Assembly (NCBI GenBank): GCA_027492035.1
Contig: JAOZFT010000004.1
Location: 49,929-113,928 of the forward strand
Direction: 5' to 3'
Origin: Thermoproteota archaeon
GTDB taxonomy: Archaea; Korarchaeota; JAOZGF01; JAOZFZ01
Length of the DNA: 64,000 bases
Shown here piece after piece: positions 1 through 9,067 of this stretch. The notes beneath the pieces are model-generated. The model ran no database searches. It was not told where the DNA came from and was given only the letters and a program-made list of their open reading frames with translations. The position numbers were made by a program, and so were the translations under genes. The number at the start of each line of letters is the position of its first letter. The first letter of the stretch is position 1.

Positions 1-1810
1 TCACCCTTTTGGGGATTTCCTCCACGTCCTGTATTGAAAGTTTGTTAGCTATTTTCTTGATTAATTCTTCAGAGTAAAAACCCTCCTTAACAGCTATTGC
101 TTCGAACAATGGATTAATTTCAAGTAGATTTCTACCTAAACTTTCAGCTAAATTCCTCATAAAACAAATAGAGAACAAAGGTTCTATGCCTGAGGAACAG
201 TTTGCGATTATACTTATTGTTCCTGTTGGCGCTACTGAAGTAACTGTTGCATTCCTGAGGGCTTTGTATCCCTTTTTATCCCATATGCTTCCCTTGAAAT
301 TAGGAAAGCTTCCTTTTTCAAGACCTAACTCAACAGATTTCTTCCTTGCTTCTTCAGAAATAAACTTCATAACTTTTTCAGCTATTTTAACAGCTTCCTC
401 TGAAGCGTAGGATATGCCCAGTTTAATAAGCATATCAGCGAAACCCATCACTCCCAGACCTATTTTTCTATTAGCTTTTGTAGCTCTTTCTATTTGCGGA
501 ATAGGGTACTTATTAGCATCAATTACGTTATCCAAAAATTGGACAGCTAACCTAACTGTCTCCCTCAGTTTCTCCCAATTTATTTGGTTATCCTCCACCA
601 TGAGGGACAGATTTATTGAACCTAAGTTGCAGGATTCATAAGGAAGAAGGGGTACTTCACCGCAAGGATTTGTGCTTTCAATAACGCCTACGTGAGGAGT
701 TGGATTGTACTGGTTTATTCTGTCAATAAATATTAGGCCTGGTTCACCGTTTTTCCAAGCCATTGTAACTATCAAGTTCCAAATTGCAAGGGCCTTCAAT
801 TTCTTGACAGGTTTATTTGTCCTGGGGTTTATTAATTCAAAGTCCTTACCTTTCTCCACTGCAGACATGAATTCATCTGTTACAGCTACAGAAAGATTGA
901 AATTGCTTAAAACCCCCTCTTTTTCTTTAGCAACTATAAAATCGAGAATATCAGGATGGTCAACCCTAAGTATTCCCATGTTAGCCCCTCTCCTTTTCCC
1001 TCCCTGCTTTATAACATCTGTAGCTACATCAAAAACTCTCATGAAAGAAACAGGACCAGATGCTACACCTCCGGTTGACCTGACCACGTCTCCCTTAGGC
1101 CTAAGCTTTGAGAAAGAAAATCCTGTTCCTCCACCTGATTTTTGGACAAGAGCCATGTATTTCACGGCGTTAAAAATACTTTCCATGTCATCTTCTACAG
1201 GAATTACAAAACAAGCTGATAACTGCCCTAAATCTGTTCCAGCATTCATCAGGGTTGGAGAGTTAGGAAGAAACTCAAGTTTAGTCATCATCTTATAAAA
1301 TTTCTCTTCTAACTTCTTGATTTCTTTCTCATTCTTTTTATACTTCCTTTCAACCTCAGCTATCGTCTTCGCAACTCTACGGAAAAGTTGAGCTGTAGTT
1401 TCAATTACTCTACCGTTTTCATCTTTTCTCAAATATCTTCTTTCAAGGACAAGTATTGAGTTAAGTGGAAGCTTCAATTCGTCAGTGATCCCTAATGAAG
1501 CTTTAACCCTCCTTATTTCAGCCCTTTTCTGCCTGTAAAGGATGTAAGCCTTAGCCGTTTTGTAATGCTTATTTTCAACAAGAACTTTCTCCACTAGATC
1601 TTGAACCTGTTCAACACTAGGTATTTCGCCTGGTTTCAACTTTTTCTTAAGCAATTCTACAACTTGGCCAGCTAATTCTTCCGCCTTCTTTCTATCTTTC
1701 CCACCTACAGCCTTAGCAGCTTTCCATATTGCCTCAGTTATTTTTTCTTTGCGAAAAGGAACTTTCCTTCCATCTCTTTTAATTATTTCTTTTATTTCCC
1801 CGCTTTCCAA
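1..1810 (-). CDS. nrdJ: Adenosylcobalamin-dependent (class II) ribonucleotide reductase, partial
   Basis: This gene is absent from the ORF track because it runs off the left edge; I translated it from the minus strand. It should reduce ribonucleotides to deoxyribonucleotides with a cobalamin-generated thiyl radical. The N-terminus has an ATP-cone-like stretch ([19 protein letters not shown]), followed by [13 protein letters not shown] (first redox cysteine), [26 protein letters not shown] and the active-site [18 protein letters not shown]. This is the class II/NrdJ pattern. The start is a TTG at 1810 with an in-frame TAA directly before it and GGTGG a few bases upstream, so no earlier start is possible. 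About 603 residues are present and the C-terminal cysteine pair is outside the window. No intein is seen at the NPCGE site. The family call is firm. The B12 requirement fits the corrinoid-rich gene content further right. Confidence 0.93.
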   Translation of the reverse strand, partial: MESGEIKEIIKRDGRKVPFRKEKITEAIWKAAKAVGGKDRKKAEELAGQVVELLKKKLKPGEIPSVEQVQDLVEKVLVENKHYKTAKAYILYRQKRAEIRRVKASLGITDELKLPLNSILVLERRYLRKDENGRVIETTAQLFRRVAKTIAEVERKYKKNEKEIKKLEEKFYKMMTKLEFLPNSPTLMNAGTDLGQLSACFVIPVEDDMESIFNAVKYMALVQKSGGGTGFSFSKLRPKGDVVRSTGGVASGPVSFMRVFDVATDVIKQGGKRRGANMGILRVDHPDILDFIVAKEKEGVLSNFNLSVAVTDEFMSAVEKGKDFELINPRTNKPVKKLKALAIWNLIVTMAWKNGEPGLIFIDRINQYNPTPHVGVIESTNPCGEVPLLPYESCNLGSINLSLMVEDNQINWEKLRETVRLAVQFLDNVIDANKYPIPQIERATKANRKIGLGVMGFADMLIKLGISYASEEAVKIAEKVMKFISEEARKKSVELGLEKGSFPNFKGSIWDKKGYKALRNATVTSVAPTGTISIIANCSSGIEPLFSICFMRNLAESLGRNLLEINPLFEAIAVKEGFYSEELIKKIANKLSIQDVEEIPKRV

Positions 1811-2134
1811 TTAAGCCACCTAGAAAACAAAGATTTCAAAGATGAAAATTTTTTTAAGGGGGAAGCTGCCGAGAAAGGAACATGATTCAAATACACAACT
1901 ACTTTACTTACGTGAATAATAAAGGCACCCAAGAAAAAGGGGGTATACCTAAGAATTTTAAAACTTTTCTGATTTGAAAAAAATTTACCTGTTACAAGTA
2001 AAGATAAACGAAAAGAAAAACTCGAAGGAGGAGAAAAATAAAAATTAATTAGTGAAACACAAATAAGAAACGTTGCAAGTTTTTGAAAAACAGAAATTTC
2101 TTCAGGAAAAAAGGAAAAAGGAGAGAGGTTCCAT
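1811..2134. other. Intergenic region between nrdJ and DedA gene
   Basis: This 324-bp divergent gap is A/T-rich and holds no ORF or RNA gene that I can support. On the minus strand a run reading CTTAAAAAAATTTT near 1838-1853 could be the TATA region for nrdJ. A clear Shine-Dalgarno (GGAGAGAGG) lies just before the TTG start at 2135. I see no cobalamin riboswitch. Confidence 0.5.
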
Positions 2135-2866
2135 TTGAAAGAAAAACTCTCAGAAAAAATGCCAGAAATTTGCTTAACAATTACTTCGATAATGATTGCT
2201 ATTGTGTTTGCAATAATTTACATTGTTAAATGTTCGCAGCCTATTAAACTAGACTTCACGGGTTTTATTGAAAACATAGGAAACAAGATTATTGATTTAA
2301 TAGAGGTAACAGGTTATCCAGGAATCCTTTTTCTCATGGTTCTGGAAAGCGCCTTAATGCCAATACCCAGTGAAATAGTTATGCCCTTTTCAGGTTACTT
2401 AGTTCTACAGGGGAAACTAAACTTTACAGGAGTAGTTTTAGCCGGTTCGATTGGAAATTTAATAGGATCCCTTTTATCCTACTTGATAGGGTTAAAGTAT
2501 GGAAGAAACTTCCTTGTAAAATACGGAAAATTCCTTTTGATAAAGAAGGAACATTTAGAGCTTGCAGAGAAATGGTTTAAGAAATACGGAGACAGAACTG
2601 TTTTATTCAGCCGGCTACTGCCAGTAATAAGAACTGTTATTTCATTACCAGCTGGAATAGGAAAGATGGAGGGGGGTAGATTTACTTTATATACAATAGT
2701 TGGAGTGGTACCCTGGTGCTGCTTCCTAACCTATGCAGGAATTTTGTTAGGGAAAAATTGGACATGGATAGAGAAAATTTTACATAACGCCTCTATAACG
2801 ATTACACTCCTCCTAATAGCTGCTTTAATAGTTTACTTTTTAAAGAAAAACATAATGCAAGGCTAA
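2135..2866 (+). CDS. DedA/SNARE-associated (VTT-domain) membrane protein
   Basis: This 243-aa integral membrane protein belongs to the DedA family, thought to act in lipid scrambling or transport and membrane homeostasis. An N-terminal membrane segment (about 10-32) precedes the family core. The core carries ESALMPIPSEIVMP (conserved acidic/proline entry motif, about 73-86), a glycine-rich GSIGNLIGSLLSYLIG helix, and FSRLLPVIRTVISLPAG (the conserved arginine re-entrant motif). A final hydrophobic helix is followed by a basic tail. TTG at 2135 follows GGAGAGAGG at good spacing and is preferred over the internal ATG. The gene stands alone. Substrate is unknown. Confidence 0.88.
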   Translation: MKEKLSEKMPEICLTITSIMIAIVFAIIYIVKCSQPIKLDFTGFIENIGNKIIDLIEVTGYPGILFLMVLESALMPIPSEIVMPFSGYLVLQGKLNFTGVVLAGSIGNLIGSLLSYLIGLKYGRNFLVKYGKFLLIKKEHLELAEKWFKKYGDRTVLFSRLLPVIRTVISLPAGIGKMEGGRFTLYTIVGVVPWCCFLTYAGILLGKNWTWIEKILHNASITITLLLIAALIVYFLKKNIMQG

Positions 2867-3084
2867 TTTACTTGTGTAGTTCCTTTCTTAATATTTAACT
2901 CCAGAAAAAGTGGAGATAAAGTTAAGGAAAAACAGAAAATAATAAGTTCCCTTTAACAACAGTATTATTTATAGTTTTGCCCTTTTTTATTACTTCTTGA
3001 AAAGGAACCTAAATTTCTTCTCAGCTAAATTTTTCTCACAAGTTTCAGAAAATTCCATTCAATTTTAAACTGGAAGTGTTGAAG

Positions 3085-4239
3085 ATGGGGGAAGTCCTAG
3101 TTGGAACATCGGGTTGGAGTTACGTTGAGTGGGTAGGACCCTTTTACAAAGAAGAAAAGGGAATGTTAAAGTTTTACTCCTCAATTTTTTCTTCTACAGA
3201 GGTTAATTCAACTTTCTACGCCTTGCCCCCCAAATGGATGGCTTTCAACTGGATAAAAAACACCAGTGAAGGATTTCTTTTTTCTTTAAAGATTCCTAGA
3301 CAGATTACTCACAAGTTGAAACTTGAAAACGCCGAAAAAAGCTTAAACGAATTTCTGTCTTTAATTGATCCTTTAGCTAAAAAAGGTAGACTCGGAGCCT
3401 TTCTTATTCAGTTACCCCCCAAACAAGAGCGTGACACAGAGAAATTGGAATCCTTCCTTTCAATTCTACCAGAGAAGTTCAGTTTTGCTGTTGAGTTCAG
3501 ACATTTAAGTTGGCTTGAGGAGGAGGTTTTTAAGATTTTAGAGAAATATAACGTGTCTTATACAGTTGTCGATGAACCCCTTCTTCCCCCTTTAGTGAAA
3601 GTCACTAGCGATTTTAGTTACGTAAGGTTTCATGGGAGAGGCAGGAAATATTGGTATAATTACCTTTACTTAGAGAAAGAATTGAAGGAGTGGGTTCCTA
3701 GAATTGAAGATTTGAAAAATCAGGTTAAGAGGATTTATGTTTATTTTAATAACCATTTCAAGGGTTATGCTCCGAAGAACGCTTTAGAACTTTTGAACAT
3801 GCTTGGAACCCCCTCAAATAAAGAAATGAGGGATGTAAAGAATAGACTTGATAAATGGTTTGAAACAGGAGAAGTAGTTATTAGGCCTATACTTACAAAA
3901 TTGCCTTCGAAAGGAAAGATTGGATTAAAGGAATTATTGGAGGTTTTCACGGATAGAAGAAGGTTAGAGAGAGCAAGGAAAATAGAATGTGGGGAAGTGA
4001 GGTTTTTAAAAGCAGATGAAAATTTAATCGAGGGAAAAGTTAAGGATTACACCGTAATAATTGACTTAAAGAATAAAGTTTTAAGTCATGATTGCGCCGA
4101 TTGGGGCAAAGTATGTTTAAAAAAGCTTTTTTGTAAACATGTGGCAGCTTTTTTCTTAAACATGAAGACGAAAAAATCTAAACAAACACTTATGAAAATT
4201 TATGAGGAAAGGGGTGACTGGAAGTTTAAGCCTTTATGA
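3085..4239 (+). CDS. DUF72 (YecE-like) protein fused to a SWIM-type zinc finger
   Basis: The first about 240 residues match DUF72/YecE, a TIM-barrel-like family of unknown function: VLVGTSGWSY at the start, STEVNSTFYALP, SLKIPRQITH, IQLPPK, VEFRHLSW and YVYFNNHFKGYAPKNA. The extra about 140 residues end in HDCADW...FCKHVAAFFL, which resembles a SWIM zinc finger with the first cysteine replaced by histidine. DUF72 proteins are normally about 230-280 aa, so this is an extended two-domain form. The track start is GTG 3076; I prefer ATG 3085 because GGAAG lies 8 nt upstream and the family starts right after it. The SWIM domain suggests nucleic-acid or protein binding, which is inference only. Confidence 0.82.
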   Translation: MGEVLVGTSGWSYVEWVGPFYKEEKGMLKFYSSIFSSTEVNSTFYALPPKWMAFNWIKNTSEGFLFSLKIPRQITHKLKLENAEKSLNEFLSLIDPLAKKGRLGAFLIQLPPKQERDTEKLESFLSILPEKFSFAVEFRHLSWLEEEVFKILEKYNVSYTVVDEPLLPPLVKVTSDFSYVRFHGRGRKYWYNYLYLEKELKEWVPRIEDLKNQVKRIYVYFNNHFKGYAPKNALELLNMLGTPSNKEMRDVKNRLDKWFETGEVVIRPILTKLPSKGKIGLKELLEVFTDRRRLERARKIECGEVRFLKADENLIEGKVKDYTVIIDLKNKVLSHDCADWGKVCLKKLFCKHVAAFFLNMKTKKSKQTLMKIYEERGDWKFKPL

Positions 4240-4248
4240 TTCAGTTAC

Positions 4249-4539
4249 TTAAAAATTTTTTAATTCTTTATTTAGCAGTTCAGCCATTATATGGCTTGTT
4301 ACCTCAACATACACCTGCGATACCCCCTCTATTTTGGAAATCCTTTCTTTAATTTCTTTACCTATCATTAAAGCAAAAGCAGGTGGACAAAAAGGTGAAG
4401 TTAAGTGAAACTTTACTTTAATAGTACTATTTCTAATTTTTACTTCATCCACTAATTTCAACTCTGTAATAGGTACACCTATTTCAGGATCTAAAACTTT
4501 ACTTAATTCTTGAAGGATCTGGTTTTCAGTAACCGTCAT
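4249..4539 (-). CDS. MIP18/DUF59 family Fe-S assembly protein
   Basis: This 96-aa protein matches the MIP18/DUF59 family (SufT/PaaD-like), which helps mature Fe-S proteins. Visible hallmarks are LSKVLDPEIGVPITELKLV at the N-terminus, a beta strand, and LTSPFCPPAFALM containing the conserved cysteine seen in many members. The full family length is present. It is convergent with the DUF72 gene, whose stop lies just 9 bp away. The host has many Fe-S enzymes in this window, which is consistent with such a role, but the actual client proteins are unknown. Confidence 0.86.
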   Translation of the reverse strand: MTVTENQILQELSKVLDPEIGVPITELKLVDEVKIRNSTIKVKFHLTSPFCPPAFALMIGKEIKERISKIEGVSQVYVEVTSHIMAELLNKELKNF

Positions 4540-4642
4540 AATTATTTCACCTCTTTAGGCTTCTTCTTCCCCTCTAACCAAAAAAATGAAACTCAATATT
4601 TAAAAAAAGTGAATATTCCTTTTCACAAAGGAGGTAGGGATT

Positions 4643-5206
4643 ATGGAAAGCTTGATTGAAGAGATTTTGCAGTGGGGCAAAATTATTTATGAAAGAGGGC
4701 TTGTTTCGGGAAGGAACGGAAGCATCAGTGCAAGAGTTGGAGATTTCATGTACATCACAAAAAGAGATACACCCCTCTTTATGCTCAAACAGGAAGATAT
4801 AATGACTTTTCTGATTTCGAAAGATGAAAAAAACTCTGATTCTGGAATTGACGTCATTGTTCATAGGGAAATTTATAGAAACTCTAAATTTAATGCCATC
4901 ATTAAAGTTTACCCCTTGTATTGCATGGTTTATTCAACTGTTTTTAACCAGCTTGAAACTACTGGTTTACCCTACAAACTTACTAAAAACTTGGGAGTAG
5001 TGCCTGTTTTAAAGTTTGAAAACATTCAAAAACTGGTTCATGAAGTAGTGAGGAGTTTAGGGAGGAGTAAATTGCTGATGATTCATTCGTATGGAGTGTT
5101 GAGCACAGGTTTTGATTTAAGGGAGTGTTTTAATCAAGTTGAAGAGCTTGAGTCCTTTCTTAAGTTTAAGTTTATGTTAAAACTTGGACAAGGTCTTCAA
5201 AAATAA
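4643..5206 (+). CDS. Class II aldolase/adducin-family protein with degenerate metal site
   Basis: This 187-aa protein has the class II aldolase/adducin fold signature: WGKIIYERGLVSGRNGSISARVGDFMYITKR (the N-S-G phosphate-binding region), an internal IVHREIYRNSKFNAII stretch, and a late MIHSYGVLSTG. In active fuculose/ribulose-phosphate aldolases the middle segment reads like AVVHTHP, giving two zinc-binding histidines. Here it reads AIIKVYPLY, so that pair is missing, while the later histidine (IHSYG) remains. Length is slightly short for the family (about 200-220). The start is decided by a perfect AAAGGAGGT 9 nt before ATG 4643. It may be a non-catalytic homologue or use a changed substrate. 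Confidence 0.75.
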   Translation: MESLIEEILQWGKIIYERGLVSGRNGSISARVGDFMYITKRDTPLFMLKQEDIMTFLISKDEKNSDSGIDVIVHREIYRNSKFNAIIKVYPLYCMVYSTVFNQLETTGLPYKLTKNLGVVPVLKFENIQKLVHEVVRSLGRSKLLMIHSYGVLSTGFDLRECFNQVEELESFLKFKFMLKLGQGLQK

Positions 5207-5314
5207 AGCAGTTTAGATTTTCAGAGGATGAAAGGCCCCTTTTAGTTGATTAGCTATTTTATTTTTTCTTTTTGACGAAAACTCCTTTTTTGAACAGTTT
5301 CCAAAACAAAAAAC

Positions 5315-5322
5315 TTTATATA
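5315..5322 (+). promoter_or_regulatory. TATA box of S-layer-like gene
   Basis: TTTATATA preceded by an A-rich stretch (CCAAAACAAAAAAC) lies 57 nt before the ATG at 5379. This is a near-consensus archaeal BRE/TATA arrangement and predicts transcription from about 5345, with a short leader containing AAGGTGA. Confidence 0.65.
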
Positions 5323-5378
5323 CGGACTCTTCCTTTTGAGAAAAGCAAGTTTTCCTTTTTCTAAGGTGAACTGTTAAA

Positions 5379-6086
5379 ATGTTAAAAAAGAAATTTTTTA
5401 AGTTCCTTGTAACAGTATTGGCTTCTGCCCTCTTATTAGCTACGTTAATGCCTCCATGTTTTTCTTTTCAAGAAATTGACTTATCTAACCGCTTCTACCT
5501 TGTCCAGAGCCAGAAAGTTCTTGTCATAACAGGTGACAACCCTGTGCCTGAAGATTTAAAAGCTGCCCAATTGGTTGCTGATTCTTTGAAGGAGAAAGGG
5601 AACTCTTCTGTTGAAATAGTTTCAGTTTCCCAAGTAAATAAGGAAGAGATAGAAACAAATAACTTGGTTTTAATAGGGGGTCCCTTAAGCAATTTCTGGT
5701 ACTACAGGTTACAATCACACTTCTCTTCATGGTTGACATATTACAAGGACAAGTGGACACTTGCAATTTCAGGTGTTCTCATTCAACATTTAAACAGCGG
5801 TTTCATAGATTTAGAAGTTAATCCCTATAATAGCAACAAGTTTGTTTTCATTGTCGCTGGAATGACTAGAAATGGGACTCTTGCTGCAGGAATGGCTTTT
5901 GCAGAGTCTGATTTGTTAGCAAACAAAATAACAATTGTCAACTTTGTTGAAGGAGGTTATAAAGAAGTGATGTGCTTACCTTGGTTGGATGAGACAGTTA
6001 GAGAGAGACTGCAGTTAACACTTCCAGTAATGGGAAGCCTTTCCAGGACAGTCTTTGTTTTAACAAATTTTAAATTGATAGGTTGA
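5379..6086 (+). CDS. Secreted S-layer-like protein (short)
   Basis: This 235-aa protein has a classic signal peptide (MLKKKFFKFLVTVLASALLLATLMPPCFSF). The mature part resembles the N-terminal domain of archaeal S-layer-like proteins: KVLVITGDNPVPEDLKAAQL, VLIGGPLSNFWY, and FIVAGMTRNGTLAAGMAFAE. The same IGGP-S-N and AG...GT blocks recur in the partial gene at the right edge of the window, so the two are paralogues. There is no C-terminal membrane anchor, so the protein may be free or bound to other surface proteins. A strong TATA box and AAGGTGA ribosome site precede it. The exact function is unknown. Confidence 0.72.
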   Translation: MLKKKFFKFLVTVLASALLLATLMPPCFSFQEIDLSNRFYLVQSQKVLVITGDNPVPEDLKAAQLVADSLKEKGNSSVEIVSVSQVNKEEIETNNLVLIGGPLSNFWYYRLQSHFSSWLTYYKDKWTLAISGVLIQHLNSGFIDLEVNPYNSNKFVFIVAGMTRNGTLAAGMAFAESDLLANKITIVNFVEGGYKEVMCLPWLDETVRERLQLTLPVMGSLSRTVFVLTNFKLIG

Positions 6087-6093
6087 AAAGTTT

Positions 6094-7659
6094 TCAGGAG
6101 GATTTCACATACTCCAACTTAACCCCTTTCTTTAATAACTTAATTAGTGTCCTCCCTTCCCTTGATCTTCTCTTAATTTTTATTTTTCCATCAGAGCCGC
6201 AGTGAGCAGTGAAAATATATCTTCCGTCAGCATAAATATCTGTTTCACTGTTTTCAAAGCCTCCAGGAAGCTTTAGAACAATCATTCCACGGATGATTTT
6301 GTAATATTCTTCTTCCTCTTCTTTAATAGGCATAACAACAACTTCTTCACCGAAAGAGTAAAGTTCATAGTCTAACTCACCTGTTGAGAGATCTCTTACC
6401 TCAATAACTGGACGTGACAACGCCCTGTCTGTGAAACCAGTTGGAACCTTTGTTTTTATTTGGAGAGTGTAAACTTTCTCTATTCTCCCTTCTTTAATAA
6501 ATATGACTGTATCAACTATTTGAGGAATCATGCCTAGCTCTACTCTTCCTATCAGTCTCTGTATAGCATCAACTGGTGAGGAAGCATGAGTCACCCCTAT
6601 CATCCCTACACCTGCTAACCTCATATCGGTGTAAACTTCAAAATCTGATGTTTTCCTCATTTCATCAAATACTGTGTAATCAGGCCTTACAAGCAGCAGC
6701 ACATCCGCTGTTTTAGACATGTCACCCTTTATTGAAGTGTACTGACTTACTTGTGGGGGCACAACTAAATCTCTTGGACTTTCCATTGTTTTAACGATTT
6801 TACCCTTTTTGAAGTACCATTCAGCTAAAGCTTGAGCAAACGTGGTTTTACCTGCTCCAGGGGGGCCTGAAATAAGTATTCCTTCCGCTTTTTCACCTAG
6901 TCTTTTAATTAGTTTTCTTGACATGTCGTAATCTTCCAGTTTCACTTTCACAATCGGCCTTACGGCTGTTATTTCAAGCCTTTCAGAGAAAGGAGGAACA
7001 GCTATTACTATTCTGTACTGGTGGAGTTGAATAACTGAAACCCCTTCTTCGTCTATCTCCACGAAACTATAGGGGTCTCTCCCTACCTTTTCTAGTATTT
7101 CAATAATCATTGCCTTCATTTCTTCAGTAGTTAACTCTTTATCAGACAGTTTAACCAGTCTCCATTTCCCAGGCTCCCCCTTTTTAGCTAACGGCTTACA
7201 CCCTTCTTTCAAATGGATACTCATGACACCAGGTTCGAAAAATTTCTCTATAAAAGTGTTTCTGGTTTCAGGCCTTATTAAAATACTTTTCACCCCTTCA
7301 AGTTCAGCTATTTTACTTGTTACAAATTTAGCTGTTAAGAGAGTAGCGTTGTTTTTTTTGGCTATTTCTCTGCTTACTCTTGAAGCTGTTTTTTCGTTAA
7401 CTTCCCCTTGAGTAAGTGGTTCATAGATTTCTAGGTTTATTATTCCCTCCTCATGGCATTTTTTCAATTTTTCCAGTTCATCTAAAGCACTTAAGCTTCG
7501 AGTCTTACCCTTCAAAAATTCTTGTTCCGTTAACCTTAAAACCTCAGAGGGAATTATTAGGTCCCCCCTGATTTTTTTGGACCTGAAGTAATCCGAAACA
7601 AAGGAGTTGTAGATTGATGAATAATCTGCTACATAAACTTGTTGCACTCTGGTTCCCAT
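6094..7659 (-). CDS. PIN-KH-PilT-type ATPase
   Basis: This 521-aa archaeal protein combines an N-terminal PIN-like region (VYVADYSSIYNS, with D12 as the first acidic residue), a middle region, and a PilT/VirB11-like secretion-ATPase core. The core has P-loop SGPPGAGKTTF at about 265-273, ESPRDL, and a DEMRKTSDFEVYTDMRLAG Walker-B/His-box-like segment. A C-terminal KH-like region (EEEYYKIIRGMIVLKLPGG) follows. Such proteins are near-universal in archaea and thought to act on RNA, but the role is unproven. It follows the unknown 170-aa gene with a 25-bp gap, probably in the same transcript. It is not part of a pilus operon. Confidence 0.85.
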   Translation of the reverse strand: MGTRVQQVYVADYSSIYNSFVSDYFRSKKIRGDLIIPSEVLRLTEQEFLKGKTRSLSALDELEKLKKCHEEGIINLEIYEPLTQGEVNEKTASRVSREIAKKNNATLLTAKFVTSKIAELEGVKSILIRPETRNTFIEKFFEPGVMSIHLKEGCKPLAKKGEPGKWRLVKLSDKELTTEEMKAMIIEILEKVGRDPYSFVEIDEEGVSVIQLHQYRIVIAVPPFSERLEITAVRPIVKVKLEDYDMSRKLIKRLGEKAEGILISGPPGAGKTTFAQALAEWYFKKGKIVKTMESPRDLVVPPQVSQYTSIKGDMSKTADVLLLVRPDYTVFDEMRKTSDFEVYTDMRLAGVGMIGVTHASSPVDAIQRLIGRVELGMIPQIVDTVIFIKEGRIEKVYTLQIKTKVPTGFTDRALSRPVIEVRDLSTGELDYELYSFGEEVVVMPIKEEEEEYYKIIRGMIVLKLPGGFENSETDIYADGRYIFTAHCGSDGKIKIKRRSREGRTLIKLLKKGVKLEYVKSS

Positions 7660-7684
7660 TTCACTTGTTCCCCCATTCCAATAG

Positions 7685-8197
7685 TTAGAGACCTTTTAGT
7701 AATATTTCTTCCTTGAAGTTTTCAAAAAGTTGTTTTCTCCTTTTTAGTTCAGGTATTTTTTCAGTGAAAACCTCTGAACCATAAACCCTTTCTATTAACT
7801 TAAAAGCCAATTCAATAATTTCAACAGCGTCTTTAAAAAAGTTTAGTGTTCGCATCTCGACATTTCTAGCCAGTATCTTTACCTTATCCCCTTCCCTTAT
7901 AAGTAATTCATCAAAATAGAGATTTCCTTTATCATCCTCCTTCATTTGGGCGTCAACAGAGAAGAGGGATGGGTTACCGCTTTCATCAATAAATAAGTGT
8001 CCACTGTAAAAACCTTCATTATAGAGAGCAATACACGCATTTAACAAATCAATTATTACTGACTCAAAATGGATCCTGAATTGTTTAACGAAAGGGTTCA
8101 GTGTTTTGCCTGAATCAAGTCTGTTAAGGGATAGTTTAAGCGTACAAATTATTCCTTTATCCCTTTTTAGTTCAAAGTTTTCCAGGGTGAAAAACAA
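7685..8197 (-). CDS. Conserved-looking hypothetical protein
   Basis: I do not recognise this 170-aa protein. It has no signal peptide or membrane segment. It looks alpha/beta with a central SGHLFIDESGNPSLFSVDAQ stretch and a C-terminal charged helix (ELKRRKQLFENFKEEILLKGL). The start is TTG 8197, supported by AGAGGTT 7 nt upstream. It is divergent from the DUF99 gene and sits 25 bp upstream of the PIN/KH ATPase gene, so the two are probably co-transcribed. That suggests, weakly, a partner in RNA-related processes. Confidence 0.6.
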   Translation of the reverse strand: MFFTLENFELKRDKGIICTLKLSLNRLDSGKTLNPFVKQFRIHFESVIIDLLNACIALYNEGFYSGHLFIDESGNPSLFSVDAQMKEDDKGNLYFDELLIREGDKVKILARNVEMRTLNFFKDAVEIIELAFKLIERVYGSEVFTEKIPELKRRKQLFENFKEEILLKGL

Positions 8198-8311
8198 ATT
8201 TTTTAACCTCTAAACTTACTTTTCCTTTTGAACCTTATTTAAATCCTCTTTCCACTCTTTCTTTTTAAATCCGTTACTTTTTGTTAAGGTTGATGCAGGT
8301 GGGAGGGTAAG

Positions 8312-8887
8312 ATGAAGAATTGGAAGAGAGGGGTGCGAGTTTTAGGTGTTGCTGAATCCTTTGCAAAGAAGGAGAAATTTTCTTGGGTTGTGGGAGTTGT
8401 TATGAAACCGAACCTTTTCATTGACGGAGTTAAGTTTGTTAATTTAACTGTTGGGGGGCTGGATGGAACAGAGAAAATAATTAAGTTGATTAAAAAATTT
8501 AACCGAAACGACATAAGGGTTTTGATGTTTAATGGCTGCGTTATAAGTTGGTTTAACATTATTTCGCTTCCAGAGATTTACGAAGAGTTCAGAATTCCCT
8601 TAGTTTGTGTAACTTACAATGAATCAGAGGGATTAGAGAAATTTTTGAAGGAGTACTTCCCTTCATCTTATAAGCAAAGGCTGAAACTTTATTTGGAGAA
8701 CGGACCGAGAGAAAAGGTGAAATTGAAAACCGGTAAAGAGGTTTTTCTTAGATTTTTAGGTTTAAATAGAGAGGAGGCTGCGGAATTAGTAAATCTTTTC
8801 ACTGTACAAGGGAAGAAACCTGAACCTTTGAGAGTAGCTAATTTAATAGCTAGAGAGTTAAGGCTAACTGTTAAGGAGAGTAAATAA
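8312..8887 (+). CDS. DUF99 family protein (endonuclease V-like fold)
   Basis: This 191-aa archaeal DUF99 protein shows RVLGVAESFAKK at the N-terminus, WVVGVVMKPNLFIDGV, TVGGLDGTEKI, and DIRVLMFNGCVISWFNI followed by PLVCVTYNESEGLE. These are the family's conserved blocks. DUF99 is related to the endonuclease V/RNase H-like fold, but no activity has been firmly shown for it. Length is normal. ATG 8312 follows GGGAGGGTAAG. It stands alone between divergent neighbours. Confidence 0.88.
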   Translation: MKNWKRGVRVLGVAESFAKKEKFSWVVGVVMKPNLFIDGVKFVNLTVGGLDGTEKIIKLIKKFNRNDIRVLMFNGCVISWFNIISLPEIYEEFRIPLVCVTYNESEGLEKFLKEYFPSSYKQRLKLYLENGPREKVKLKTGKEVFLRFLGLNREEAAELVNLFTVQGKKPEPLRVANLIARELRLTVKESK

Positions 8888-9067
8888 TTTAATTGTTTAG
8901 GAAACTTTTCTGAATGTTTCCAAAGGTAACTTTTTTAAAAAAAATTGAAAAAAGAACCTTGGAAAAAGAAAGTATTGTTTTCAATCCCCTAAGCTTTTTT
9001 TAAGAAAAAGAAGCAATACAGATACCTTTTTTCAACAGTACTTTTTGTTAAAAAAGAGGCTTCATCC

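Noticed and set aside
186-1298. Three + strand ORFs at the left edge
   Set aside because: They are shadows of nrdJ on the other strand, which reads open across the whole region.
4574-4864. 96-aa minus-strand ORF over the aldolase gene start
   Set aside because: It opposes a gene with a perfect ribosome site and clear family motifs, and has no family signal of its own.
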